In this document: positions 51,059 to 59,886 of the stretch, one piece after another | Numbering within the stretch: position 1 is the stretch's first letter | How the letters are laid out: each line of letters begins with the position of its first letter | Origin: JAFECT01 sp964432415 | GTDB lineage: Bacteria > Pseudomonadota > Alphaproteobacteria > Caulobacterales > Caulobacteraceae | Direction of reading: 5' to 3' | NCBI GenBank assembly: GCA_964432415.1 | Contig: CAYSNW010000001.1 | Span: forward strand, 124,001-188,000 | DNA: 64,000 nt | Notes under the pieces: model-generated | What the model was told of the DNA's origin: nothing | Databases searched by the model: none | Seen by the model: the letters and a program-made list of their open reading frames with translations, nothing else | Position numbers and translations under genes: made by a program

Positions 51059-51090
51059 CACTTCGCCTATCACTCGTATAACGCGAAGTG
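51059..51090. promoter_or_regulatory. Inverted repeat before the second TonB receptor
   Basis: CACTTCGC and GCGAAGTG form perfect 8-bp arms around a 16-bp AT-richer centre that contains TTATAC on the receptor's strand. It lies 25-56 bp before the TTG start. It differs from the CAACATTG sites, so this receptor is probably under different control. Operator or promoter role is inferred. Confidence 0.5.
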
Positions 51091-51110
51091 TCGAGACAAT
51101 TGCGCCGCTT

Positions 51111-51530
51111 TCACGGCGGATCGGGCGTGTCTTCCCACAGGATCGAATGGATCAGCCAGCGGCCGTCCTGGCGCCGGAACTGGATGAACTTGAAGCCGCC
51201 GCCCTGGTAGTCGGCGCCGTCCAGCTTTCCGGCTTTCCGATAGGTCGACCAGCGGCCGGCGATGTTGTCCCGCACGAGGGTTCGGGCGTCGGTCTCCCAC
51301 TCGTGGAAGCCCGTGAGGGCGCCTTCGGTGAGCAGGGCCACGCGTGGCGCGATGAAGACCTCGGGCGTCCAGCTGTCGGCCTGGCCGGCGCCCACCCGGG
51401 TGATGACCGCCTCCAGCGTGAACAGCGCGCGCAGCGCCGCGCCGTCGGGCGTCCGTCCGTCACGGTTGTCGAAGGCGGCATAGAAGGCGCCGACCAGGGC
51501 CTCGATCTCCGGATCGCGGGATTCGATCAT
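51111..51530 (-). CDS. NTF2/SnoaL-like small protein
   Basis: A 139-residue protein from ATG 51530, 5 bp after the regulator stop. Pattern of the DUF4440/SnoaL cone fold: IEALVGAFYAAFDNRDG, LRALFTLEAVITRVG, then HEWETDARTLVRDNIAGRWSTYRKAG and a closing KFIQFRRQDGRWLIHSILWED. Enzymatic residues cannot be named. It is between the membrane regulator and the TonB receptor on the same strand, so it may belong to their operon. It is unrelated at the residue level I can see to the 4835 protein beyond the fold. Confidence 0.75.
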   Translation of the reverse strand: MIESRDPEIEALVGAFYAAFDNRDGRTPDGAALRALFTLEAVITRVGAGQADSWTPEVFIAPRVALLTEGALTGFHEWETDARTLVRDNIAGRWSTYRKAGKLDGADYQGGGFKFIQFRRQDGRWLIHSILWEDTPDPP

Positions 51531-51535
51531 GGTGT

Positions 51536-52378
51536 TCAGCCGGGGCGCTGCGGCTCGAGCCCGCGCAGGAAGGCCACGACCGGGTGGTTCGGCCCGCAGT
51601 AGCGCTTGGACCGGGCGATGATCAGCGGCGTGTCGCCCCACTTGTTGGCCAGGGTCACATGGGCGCCGGCCGCCACCAGCCGTTTCGCCACGCGCAGCAC
51701 CCCGGCCTGGTCGTGAGTCGGGTTGCGTTCGCACACCAGCATCAGCTGATGCAGGGCGGCGTTGCCTTCCGAATCCAGGCGCCAGTCGGGGCCCCAGCCC
51801 GCCTGCAGATAGCGTTGCAGGCGCGCCTCATCGAGGTTGAAGAGGGCGTCGGCCACGTCGGTGGAGCGGACCTGTGGCGCAGGCGGTGGTTCGGGCGAGG
51901 CGGCCCGCCGGCCTGCCGAGGAGGCGGTCACGTAGGCGAGGCCCGCGAGGAGCAGGACCCCCGCGGCGACAGTGGCCGGAACCGCGCCCACCCGCCAGCG
52001 TATCGGCCTCCCAGGCTCCGATGAATCGGGCGCTCGGGCGGCCGCGCCGCCTTCGGCCAGCAGGCGGTAGCCGACCTTGGGAAGCGTCTCCAGCGTGAAG
52101 GCGGGCGCGGTGGCGGCGGCCAGGGCGCGCACCTTGGCGATCGTGCGGGTCACCGCGTCGTCGCTGACCACCCGGCCCTGCCAGCAGGCCTCGATCAGCT
52201 GGTCGCGGGTCACCGTGGCGCCGCGGGCGCGGGCGAGGGTCATGAGAACGGCCATGGTCTGGGGCTCGATGCGCAGCTCGCCGCCAGGCCCGCTCACCCG
52301 GCAGGCGGAAGGCGACACCTTCAGCCCACCCAGGGTGAAGTCCGGCTCCTGCGCCAGGCCAAGACGAGCCCCACTCAC
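51536..52378 (-). CDS. Membrane-anchored winged-helix regulator with ankyrin-like C-terminus
   Basis: A 280-residue one-component regulator: Trans_reg_C winged helix at about residues 15-108 (ELRIEPQTMAVLMTLARARGATVTRDQLI, DDAVTRTIAKVRAL, LETLPKVGYRLLAEG), a single membrane helix (about 132-152), then a periplasmic region whose LDSEGNAALHQLML and LVAAGAHVTLANKWGDTPLIIARSK stretches fit ankyrin repeats. This is the ToxR/CadC layout with an unusual sensor. The GTG start at 52378 has GGAG 9 bp upstream. Divergent from the secreted protein at 52520; 5 bp before the NTF2-like gene. Confidence 0.8.
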   Translation of the reverse strand: MSGARLGLAQEPDFTLGGLKVSPSACRVSGPGGELRIEPQTMAVLMTLARARGATVTRDQLIEACWQGRVVSDDAVTRTIAKVRALAAATAPAFTLETLPKVGYRLLAEGGAAARAPDSSEPGRPIRWRVGAVPATVAAGVLLLAGLAYVTASSAGRRAASPEPPPAPQVRSTDVADALFNLDEARLQRYLQAGWGPDWRLDSEGNAALHQLMLVCERNPTHDQAGVLRVAKRLVAAGAHVTLANKWGDTPLIIARSKRYCGPNHPVVAFLRGLEPQRPG

Positions 52379-52519
52379 GCGGGGTCTCCGCCAGAAGTCG
52401 GAAAAAGGTCAGGCGGACGGCGCCGGGAAGTCCTGCAAACCCACAAATCCAAGCCTAGTCACTCCGGGGACAAGCGTCTGACGGGTCACCTAGATCACCT
52501 GTGCCGGAGGGGGCGCGCA

Positions 52520-53551
52520 ATGCCAAACTTGGGAGAGCGCATCGTGAAATCGATTCCGGTGACCTGGAAGACCGTCAGTGCGCTTGTCGCTACCCTCTCG
52601 GCGGTCCTCGCCCTGGCCCTGCCCGCGACGGCGCAGTCGCGACCGCCCAATCTCCTCTGGTCGGCGCGCAACGACGGCTGGTCGGCGATCCAGATCAGCC
52701 AGGGCTGCTTCCTGATCTTCTATACCGATGGCCTGGTGAAGGGCTGGGGTGGTTACGATGCGCCGGACCTGAAGGTCACGGCCAACGCCTCGTGCGGTCC
52801 CGACGGTCTGGCGGAGGGGCCGGTCTGGATCGAGTTCATCTGGACGATGAAGACCTATCACGTCCTCTACAAGATCGAGGGGACGGCGCACCAGGGCGTG
52901 CTCCAGGGCGCCGCCAAGGACACGATCGGCGACGACGAGAACGATACCGGCTTCCATCTGCGCGAGCTCGGCGACGCGCGAAATCCCAGCCCCTCGTTCT
53001 ATCGCGACGGCTGCGAGTATTCCGATGACGCCAATGGCGTTTTCAATCACCTGATGGACGACGCCTGTCACGCCTCCGGCATCCAGCCGATGATCGACCA
53101 GCTGCGCATGGCCGGATTGATCGGCGGGGGCGGCCCGTCGGGGGCGGCCACGCCAGCGGCGACCGCCCAGTCCTCGAGCGCAGCCGGTTCAGGCGATGTG
53201 TTCGGACGCTGCGTCACTCTTTCGGCCGAAGAGAAGCGCGGCATCCAGGATTACTGGTCGCTGACCAACCGCTGCGACCAGCCGATCATCGCCCGCTACT
53301 GCTTCAAGGCCAATTTCGAGACCGCCGGGAACGAGGCGCTCTGCACCCGCGGCGAGTACCGCACGACGGAGATCAAGGCGAACAGCAAGCTCGACTTCAC
53401 CTGGGGGCTGATCGACGAGGGTACGCCCATGTCCAACGGCGTCATCGCCGGCCCCAACGCCCTGTCGGTCGTAGGCTACGCCTGCGGCGGGGGGCAGTTT
53501 CCGCAGGTGACGTTCGAAAACGGGCGCATGAAGTTTCTGGGCTGCTCCTGA
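52520..53551 (+). CDS. Secreted protein of unknown function
   Basis: 343 residues with a signal peptide (about residues 15-39, ending TAQ). The body has two parts joined by an Ala/Ser/Gly-rich linker (about residues 208-225). The first part is Trp/Asp-rich with four Cys; the second (GRCVTLSAEEKRGIQDYWSLTNRCDQPIIARYCFK...LCTRGEYRTTEI) has several Cys that could form disulfides and ends in GCS. No family recognised. It is divergent from the membrane regulator across a 141-bp gap and may be its target; that is inference from position. Confidence 0.68.
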   Translation: MPNLGERIVKSIPVTWKTVSALVATLSAVLALALPATAQSRPPNLLWSARNDGWSAIQISQGCFLIFYTDGLVKGWGGYDAPDLKVTANASCGPDGLAEGPVWIEFIWTMKTYHVLYKIEGTAHQGVLQGAAKDTIGDDENDTGFHLRELGDARNPSPSFYRDGCEYSDDANGVFNHLMDDACHASGIQPMIDQLRMAGLIGGGGPSGAATPAATAQSSSAAGSGDVFGRCVTLSAEEKRGIQDYWSLTNRCDQPIIARYCFKANFETAGNEALCTRGEYRTTEIKANSKLDFTWGLIDEGTPMSNGVIAGPNALSVVGYACGGGQFPQVTFENGRMKFLGCS

Positions 53552-53658
53552 GGCCAGGTTCGCCTGACAATTTTCCGGATCATCCGCAGGGCGAGCTCCA
53601 GCATTGACGAGCCGCCATCCGCTTCGCCAAGGTCGCGACGGGAAGCGGGGAGGAAGTC

Positions 53659-54324
53659 ATGGGTATTCTTAGGCTCTGCAGCGGCGCGTGTGTGGCGGTG
53701 GCCCTTGCTCTGATGTCGGCGGCCGCGCCCGCGATGGGACAGCAGCGTGTCTACACGCTCGACCCGTCGAAAGCGCGCGCGGTTCAGCCGCCCCGGGGAC
53801 TTACGCCCGGAGCAACGGCGAAGGTCAGGCGTATCGCACCGTTGTCTGCGGCGGAAATTTCCCGGGCCGCGGCGAACGGCCGGACGCCGGCGAAATACGC
53901 GCTGGCCGGCTCAACGCAGGAAACGATCACGCCACTCTCCACGGGCGGCCGCCTGATGTCTGTCGTTTCGACGCTGGGCTCAACGACGGTTTTCGACCCG
54001 GCCAACCCCTATTTCGCAAACCAGACCCTTACGATCGTGTTTCGCCCATCGAGCTACGGAAAGACGCTCTTCCTTGATCTCGCGGGTTCCGCGGGCGCGC
54101 ATGTCACAAAGTGCCGCTCAAATGCGGAGTGCTACGACTACGGGGTGTTTCCGAACGGGCAAGGGCACACCCTCATTTCGCTCGTGGTCGAGACCTCAGC
54201 ACACGGCGCGCCGACGCCACCCTTCATAATCATTGAAGAGAACAGCGCGGGCGGGGCGCTCGGCGGATCTCCGCTCTACATCCAGAGCATCACCGCCACC
54301 GTCCCGAAATCGGCGGGCCGCTGA
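53659..54324 (+). CDS. Secreted protein of unknown function, atypical codon use
   Basis: 221 residues with a signal peptide (MGILRLCSGACVAVALALMS, cut near AMG-QQ). The rest is rich in Thr, Ser and Pro with predicted beta strands (TVFDPANPYFANQTLTIVF, LFLDLAGSAGAH, one C-x5-C pair); no family recognised. Codons such as ACA, TCA, ATA and AAA are more frequent than in neighbours, so it may have been acquired. A tRNA-Ser gene follows about 105 bp downstream on the other strand. GGGAGGAAG 4-5 bp before the ATG supports the start. Confidence 0.62.
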   Translation: MGILRLCSGACVAVALALMSAAAPAMGQQRVYTLDPSKARAVQPPRGLTPGATAKVRRIAPLSAAEISRAAANGRTPAKYALAGSTQETITPLSTGGRLMSVVSTLGSTTVFDPANPYFANQTLTIVFRPSSYGKTLFLDLAGSAGAHVTKCRSNAECYDYGVFPNGQGHTLISLVVETSAHGAPTPPFIIIEENSAGGALGGSPLYIQSITATVPKSAGR

Positions 54325-54429
54325 CCTAGCCGATTGCGCCGTTCAGGCCAGGCTCGGGCCACGTCACGTCGGCCTTGGCCTCGAACGTGTTTCGCTCTTC
54401 ATCGCGTCGGAAAGCGGCCTGGCGCGGGA

Positions 54430-54519
54430 TGGCGGAGAGAGAGGGATTCGAACCCTCGTTAGGCTTTCACCTAAACACGCTTTCCAAGCGTGCGCCATCA
54501 ACCACTCGGCCACCTCTCC
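54430..54519 (-). tRNA. tRNA-Ser (anticodon GGA)
   Basis: A 90-nt gene including an encoded CCA. Read on the minus strand: acceptor GGAGAGG pairs with TCTCTCC (one G-T), anticodon loop CTTGGAAAG gives GGA, a long variable arm (GTTTAGGTGAAAGCCTAAC) marks the serine class, and the T-arm is GAGGG-TTCGAAT-CCCTC with discriminator G. It decodes UCC and UCU. Confidence 0.97.
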
Positions 54520-54686
54520 CCATCGCCAGCGCCGGTTGAAGCGCCGCGGGTCGCGGCCACCGGAGCGGCGCGAGCGCGCCTTCTATACGCACCAGGCCCC
54601 TTCGGACAAGTTTCCTTGAACATCTCTGGCGCCGAAGCCCGCGTAGCTTACATGCTATCCTGCCTGCGCCTCGCGAAAGTCCCGCC

Positions 54687-55330
<644 letters not shown>

Positions 55331-55334
<4 letters not shown>

Positions 55335-55681
55335 ACTTCACCGCCTTCGACAAGGCCGCGCTGGCGCTGCCGGGCGCGACCTTCGATCTGAAGTGGGGCG
55401 CGGACCGGTGCTACTCGGTCGGCGGCAAGATGTTCGCCGTCGCCGGCCACGTCGGGGACGAGCATCCGCGCTGGTGCATGAAGGTCTCGGACGGTTCCTT
55501 CGAGCAGCTGTGCGCCGAGGGGGTGGCGGAGCCCGCGCCCTACGTCGGGCGCTACAAGTGGGTGCTGTTCAAGTCCCACGACGCCATCGCGGACGCGGAG
55601 CTGCTGGCCTATCTGAAGCAGGCCCACGCCCTGATCGCGGCCAAGCTGCCGCCGAAGCAGCGCAAGGCGCTGGGGCTCTAG
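55331..55681 (+). CDS. MmcQ/YjbR family protein
   Basis: A 116-residue protein from GTG 55331, overlapping the msrA stop. Family pattern of MmcQ/YjbR: FDKAALALPGATFDLKWG, SVGGKMFAVAGH, WCMKVSDGSFEQLCA, APYVGRYKWVLFKSHDAIADAELLAYLKQAHALIAAKLP. These proteins have a CyaY-like or double-wing-like fold and a presumed DNA-binding role, not well established. It sits between msrA and an SDR on the same strand. Confidence 0.85.
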
Positions 55682-55717
55682 CCCGGCGCCGGGATGATGG
55701 GGGGCAGGGAGGCGCAG

Positions 55718-56611
55718 ATGGCGGAGAAGTCAGGTCAAGACCCGATCCTGAGCGGCCGCGTCGCGCTCGTCACCGGCGCCGGGCGCGGCATCGGGCGGGC
55801 GATCGCCCTGGCCCTGGGCCAGGCCGGCGCCTCGGTCGGGGTTCTGTCGCGCAACTGGGCCGAACTGGCCGAGACGGCCGCCCTGATCGAGGCGGACGGC
55901 GGACGGGGCCTTCCGGTCGAGGCCGACGTGACGGACCCGCAGGCCCTGGCGGAGGCCATCGCCACGGTCGAGCGCCGGCTGGGACCGCTGGACCTCCTCG
56001 TCAACAACGCCGGCGTTCTGGGCCCCATCGGTCCCTTCGCCGAGACCGACCCGGAGGCCTGGTGGTCCTCGGTCGAGGTCAATCTGCGTGGGCCCATGTT
56101 CGCCTCGCGCGCGGTGCTGCCCGGGATGATCGCGCGCGGCGGCGGCCGGATCATCAATGTGGTGACCGGCATGGCGCCGTTCGCCTATTTCTCGGGCTAT
56201 GCGGCCGGCAAGTCGGCCCTGGTGCGGTTTTCCGAATGCCTGGCGGCGGAGGTCCAGCCCCAGGGTGTCATGGTCTTTCCCATGGGGCCCGGAACCGTGC
56301 GAACGGCCCTGTCGGAGCACTCGCTCAATTCGGAGGAGGGCAGGCGCTGGCTGCCCTGGTTCCGGCGCATCTTCGACGAGGGACTCGACCTGCCGCCGGA
56401 ACGGCCGGCCCGGCTGGCCGTGGCCCTGGCGTCAGGGCGCTACGACGCCCTGACCGGCCTGACCCTCAACCCGTTCGACGATCTCGACGCGATTCTGGCG
56501 TCCCTCGAGCAGGTCGAACGCGAAAAACTCTACTCCCTGCGCCTGCGCGGCTTGCCCAATCCCGAACTGGAGCGGGTGGCGGCGGTGCGGGACGCCGGCG
56601 CCCGGGCCTAG
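55718..56611 (+). CDS. Short-chain dehydrogenase/reductase
   Basis: 297 residues from ATG 55718, which has GGGAGGCGC about 4 bp upstream; readings from 55694 add eight residues. Classical SDR motifs: VALVTGAGRGIGRAIA (cofactor loop), LLVNNAGVLG, and SGYAAGKSALVRF (catalytic Tyr-x3-Lys). The Ser usually 13 residues before the Tyr is not evident (NVVTGMAPFAY is shorter and has Thr), so activity may be altered. The C-terminal 70 residues form a longer tail than usual. Its stop overlaps the DUF1203 stop (CTAG). Substrate unknown. Confidence 0.82.
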   Translation: MAEKSGQDPILSGRVALVTGAGRGIGRAIALALGQAGASVGVLSRNWAELAETAALIEADGGRGLPVEADVTDPQALAEAIATVERRLGPLDLLVNNAGVLGPIGPFAETDPEAWWSSVEVNLRGPMFASRAVLPGMIARGGGRIINVVTGMAPFAYFSGYAAGKSALVRFSECLAAEVQPQGVMVFPMGPGTVRTALSEHSLNSEEGRRWLPWFRRIFDEGLDLPPERPARLAVALASGRYDALTGLTLNPFDDLDAILASLEQVEREKLYSLRLRGLPNPELERVAAVRDAGARA

Positions 56612-57075
56612 ATCCGGTCCGCCCGCGCGGCGAAACAGCCGCGGCGCGCGTAGTGGATGTGGACGTAGGCGATCTCCTCGCGCTCGAGGTAGGGAACCAG
56701 CACCTGTTCCAGGTCCCGGCCCTCGACCAGTTCGGCGTCGATCATCATGTGCCCGGCGTCGAAGGCGCGCACCGACAGGGGGCGGGGCCGAAGCGCGGGC
56801 GGAACCTCGCCGGGCCGATCGAAGGGCTCGAGCGCGGCCTCCCGGACATAGATGGCGTGGCTGGCGCGAAACGGCGTGTCGGCCGGCTGGTGCTCCCAGT
56901 TCATCAGCAGCACGGTCTCGCCGGGCTCGGCGTCGGCCAGGGTCACCCGGCACGGCGCGCTGACAGGCGCCGTCACGGCCACCCGGCGCACGCCCGCGCG
57001 CTGGAGCTCGGCGTCGGAGGCGCCGATCAGGGGACGGAAGGGCTCGATCGGCAGGCCGGAGATGCGGAAGGTCAT
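56608..57075 (-). CDS. DUF1203 protein
   Basis: A 155-residue protein matching DUF1203: FRISGLPIEPFRPLIGASDAEL at the start, CRVTLADAEPGETVLLMNWEHQPADTPFRASHAIYVRE in the middle and IAYVHIHYARRGCFAARAD at the end. These blocks are conserved across the family in alphaproteobacteria, but its function is unknown. No signal peptide or membrane segment. It converges on the SDR gene. Confidence 0.82.
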   Translation of the reverse strand: MTFRISGLPIEPFRPLIGASDAELQRAGVRRVAVTAPVSAPCRVTLADAEPGETVLLMNWEHQPADTPFRASHAIYVREAALEPFDRPGEVPPALRPRPLSVRAFDAGHMMIDAELVEGRDLEQVLVPYLEREEIAYVHIHYARRGCFAARADRI

Positions 57076-57151
57076 GGCGGGCTCCTCAGGATCAGGGTCC
57101 CGCCTTGTCCCTCTTCGCGGCGACGCGCGCCTCCCGCCGCTTGCGGTCGAA

Positions 57152-58543
57152 CTATTTCGCGGCCGGTGGCGGGGGCGGGGTGAAGCTGAACGAACCGGCC
57201 GGACCCGGGAATTCGATCGGACTCTCCCAGCCGTCAGCCGAGATGGCCTGGACCCCGAACAGCCAGTCGTCGATCACCACGTTCTTCAGCACGACCTGGG
57301 TGGCCGCGCCCGCGTCCTGGCTGTGGCTCCACTGCGGCTCGGTGGTGGAACGCCACCAGACCCGGTAGCGCGCGGCGCCGGGAGAAGCCTTCCAACTGAT
57401 CCTGGTGTCGTCGCTGACCGCGCCTTCGATCTTGACCTCGTCCGGCGGCGGCGGGGCGGAGGCCAGGGAGGCGAGGGTGACGCTGTTCAGCGCCGTGACC
57501 CGGGACAGGTACGGGAAGTCGACGCCCTCGATCACGTCGCCGTAGCGCTTGCCTTTTTCGGTCCTCAGGTCCTGGTGCTGGCGGTCGTAGTTCTCCGCGG
57601 CCTCGGTGACGCGCACCGCCGGGAAGCCGGCCTGCAGCATCGGCACCTGGTCGCCGCCGCGGCCATAGCGGTCGGTCCGGTAGACCATGACCACGTCCAG
57701 GCCCTTCACATAGCGGTCGGCCAGCCGGTCCATATAGCGGGCCAGGTTGCGCGAGGGGCTGTCCAGTTCGCCGCCGTTGTAGCGGCGCCGGTCGGCCTGT
57801 TCCGGGGTCTCCACCGCCTTGGTGCCCTCGGAGAAGATGCGCACATGGGCGTCGTCGTGCACGCCGTTGAAGCCGTGGGTGTTGCCCACGATGTCGTTGT
57901 TGAGGTCCGCCTCGACCCGCCAGCCACGGCTCCGGGCGTAGGAGGCCAGCACCTGTCCGCCATAGAGACCCTGCTCCTCGCCCGACAGCACCGCGAAGAC
58001 GATGGTGGCGCGGAATTTGTGCTTCGACAGCACCCGCGCTGCCTCGATCACCGCCGCTGTGCCCGAGCCGTCGTCATTGGCGCCCGGCGCGTCGGAGGTC
58101 GTGTTCATCACGTCGGTGACGCGCGAATCCAGGTGGCCGGCGATGACCACTACCCGGTCCGGGTCGCCGGTCCCACGCTGAATGGCCAGGACGTCCATCA
58201 CCTCGGTCGGTTTGGGCAGGCGGGCTCCGGTGAAGCTCTGCGATGGCGTGGCGATCTCCAGGCAGCCGCCGCAGTCCTTGCTCATGGCCTCGAACTCCGA
58301 CTTCACCCAGCGCCGCGCGGCGCCGATGCCGCGGGTGTCCGAGACCGTGTCGGAAGCGGTGTGGCGGGTGCCGAAGCCGACCAGCCGCGCGATGGTGGCC
58401 TTCAGCCGCGCAGGGCTCGGGCTCGAGGCGATCTGGCGCAGGATGGCGTGCTCGCCCGCGGTCGTGGCCGGTTTGTGCCGGGGGGCCGCCTGGGCCGTGA
58501 GCGGCAGGGCGAGGGCGATCAGAAGCGGCGGAAGCAGGCGCAT
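57152..58543 (-). CDS. Secreted M28 family aminopeptidase with C-terminal Fn3-like domain
   Basis: 463 residues with signal peptide (MRLLPPLLIALALPLTAQA). Two-zinc M28 motifs: VVIAGHLDSR (His, Asp), GANDDGSGTAAVIE (bridging Asp), LSGEEQGLYG (catalytic and ligand Glu), LNNDIVGNT (Asp) and a late His in NYDRQHQDLR. The last 90 residues (ISWKASPGAARYRVWWRSTTEPQWSHSQDAG) look like a fibronectin type III domain with a Pro/Gly tail. It should release N-terminal amino acids from peptides in the periplasm or outside. Confidence 0.88.
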   Translation of the reverse strand: MRLLPPLLIALALPLTAQAAPRHKPATTAGEHAILRQIASSPSPARLKATIARLVGFGTRHTASDTVSDTRGIGAARRWVKSEFEAMSKDCGGCLEIATPSQSFTGARLPKPTEVMDVLAIQRGTGDPDRVVVIAGHLDSRVTDVMNTTSDAPGANDDGSGTAAVIEAARVLSKHKFRATIVFAVLSGEEQGLYGGQVLASYARSRGWRVEADLNNDIVGNTHGFNGVHDDAHVRIFSEGTKAVETPEQADRRRYNGGELDSPSRNLARYMDRLADRYVKGLDVVMVYRTDRYGRGGDQVPMLQAGFPAVRVTEAAENYDRQHQDLRTEKGKRYGDVIEGVDFPYLSRVTALNSVTLASLASAPPPPDEVKIEGAVSDDTRISWKASPGAARYRVWWRSTTEPQWSHSQDAGAATQVVLKNVVIDDWLFGVQAISADGWESPIEFPGPAGSFSFTPPPPPAAK

Positions 58544-58616
58544 CGGCAGGGGACCCGTTCGGTGAGGCGCCGGACCGTGGCGCCGCGCGCGCGCCGGATC
58601 AAGGCTTCCCTGGCGC

Positions 58617-59678
58617 TCAGCCCCGCGCCGTGTCCTCGAGCATCAGCTCCGCCAGGCGGAAGGTCACGTTGCGCCCGCCGAAATCGACCGAGACCATCTC
58701 GAAGATGCTCAGCAGGTCCATGCCGATCATCAGGGCCGGAATTTCCTGCAGGCCCCAGAGATCGAAGGTATGCAGGTCGGCGAAGGCGATGGAGAAGTTG
58801 CTGAGATTGATCTGCCCGATCCGCATGCTGGGCACGAAGGCGAACTCGCCCGCCACCACCTGGCCGGTGGCGCCGTGGATCTGGACGCTCTGGGGCGGGT
58901 GGCCGCGGTCGTCGGTCAGGCGCCGCACCAGATGACGCATGGCCATGTTGCCGACCGTCCGCTGGGCCCCGGAATCGATGAAGCAGTTGATGTGCGCCCC
59001 GGAGGCCGAAGCGTCGACGATGGTCAGCTGTCCCGATTTCTGGATGGCGCGCACCACGGTGTCGGAGCTCAGCACCCCGCCAATGCTGGAGACCGGCGAG
59101 GTGACCGTGTCCAGGCGCGAGCCGGTGATCTCGCTCTTTCGCGTGCGCTCCAGGTGCACCAGGTTGCGGACGAAATCGAAGGTGATCCGCCGGTTGCGGA
59201 ACACGTCGATGCCCAGGAAGCCGTCGGCGCCCAGGTCGGCGCGCGCCAGCAGCGGCACGTCGCGCAGCGGCAGGTCCACCACCCCGGCGCGGAAGCTGTC
59301 GATATTGGCCGTCGGCGCATCCTGCACCCCGGCGATGCCGTGCACGCGGGTGACCGCGCCGTGGGGCAGGTTGAGCTGGGCGGCCAGCTCGAGCGACAGC
59401 ACCGAGCGGTTGGCGCCAGTGTCGATGATCACGTCGAACGGACCCTGGCCGTTGATGTAGATCGGCGTGGTCATGCGCAGGGTCTTGTCGCGCTTGCCCT
59501 TCAGCTTGCCGCTGTCGTCGCCGGGCTGGGGCTTTTCGGTCTGGGCCTGGCCCATGTCCGGGGCCAGGGCGGACAGGGCGCCGAGCGCCGCCGCTCCGGA
59601 GATCAGGCCGCGGCGGCCGAAATGCGGTTCCGCGAAACCGGTGAAAAGGCCGCCTTTGCGGCCGGACCCTGACGCCAT
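58617..59678 (-). CDS. Exported retropepsin-like aspartic protease
   Basis: 353 residues. Two aspartyl-protease-type lobes: FDVIIDTGANRSVLSLELA (about residue 85) and INCFIDSGAQRTVGNMAM (about 235), each with the D-T/S-G motif, and later FLGIDVFRNRRITFD and LMIGMDLLSIFEMVSVDF flap-like repeats. This is the bacterial retropepsin-like family. The N-terminus FGRRGLISGAAALGALSALA has a twin-arginine and hydrophobic stretch, so Tat or Sec export is likely. Function unknown; it follows the M28 gene on the same strand. Confidence 0.82.
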   Translation of the reverse strand: MASGSGRKGGLFTGFAEPHFGRRGLISGAAALGALSALAPDMGQAQTEKPQPGDDSGKLKGKRDKTLRMTTPIYINGQGPFDVIIDTGANRSVLSLELAAQLNLPHGAVTRVHGIAGVQDAPTANIDSFRAGVVDLPLRDVPLLARADLGADGFLGIDVFRNRRITFDFVRNLVHLERTRKSEITGSRLDTVTSPVSSIGGVLSSDTVVRAIQKSGQLTIVDASASGAHINCFIDSGAQRTVGNMAMRHLVRRLTDDRGHPPQSVQIHGATGQVVAGEFAFVPSMRIGQINLSNFSIAFADLHTFDLWGLQEIPALMIGMDLLSIFEMVSVDFGGRNVTFRLAELMLEDTARG

Positions 59679-59815
59679 CTCTTTTACTCGGGCCCGCCTT
59701 TTTGCGGCTTCGGCCCGCTCCCCGACCCGGAACTATCCTCCCGGAGGCGGCGAACGGCAACCGCACTGCGACGAGCGCGGTCCTCGCCGCGCCCGGCGGA
59801 GGGGCGCTGGGGGCA

Positions 59816-59854
59816 GAGAAAAAGGGCGGACGCCGGGGGGAGGCGTCCGCCCTT
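59816..59854 (-). terminator. Rho-independent terminator after the vWA gene
   Basis: AAGGGCGGACGCC and GGCGTCCGCCCTT form a perfect 13-bp stem around a 7-base loop (59822-59854). On the minus strand it is followed by TTTTTCTC. It lies 32 bp past the stop of the gene ending at 59887. Confidence 0.85.
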
Positions 59855-59886
59855 GCGGGTCCCAGGGAGGGGGAGGGGCCCGGGTA

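Noticed and set aside
54325..54686. Integration site or genomic island at tRNA-Ser
   Set aside because: No integrase, no second copy of the tRNA 3' end and no mobile genes were found in the window.
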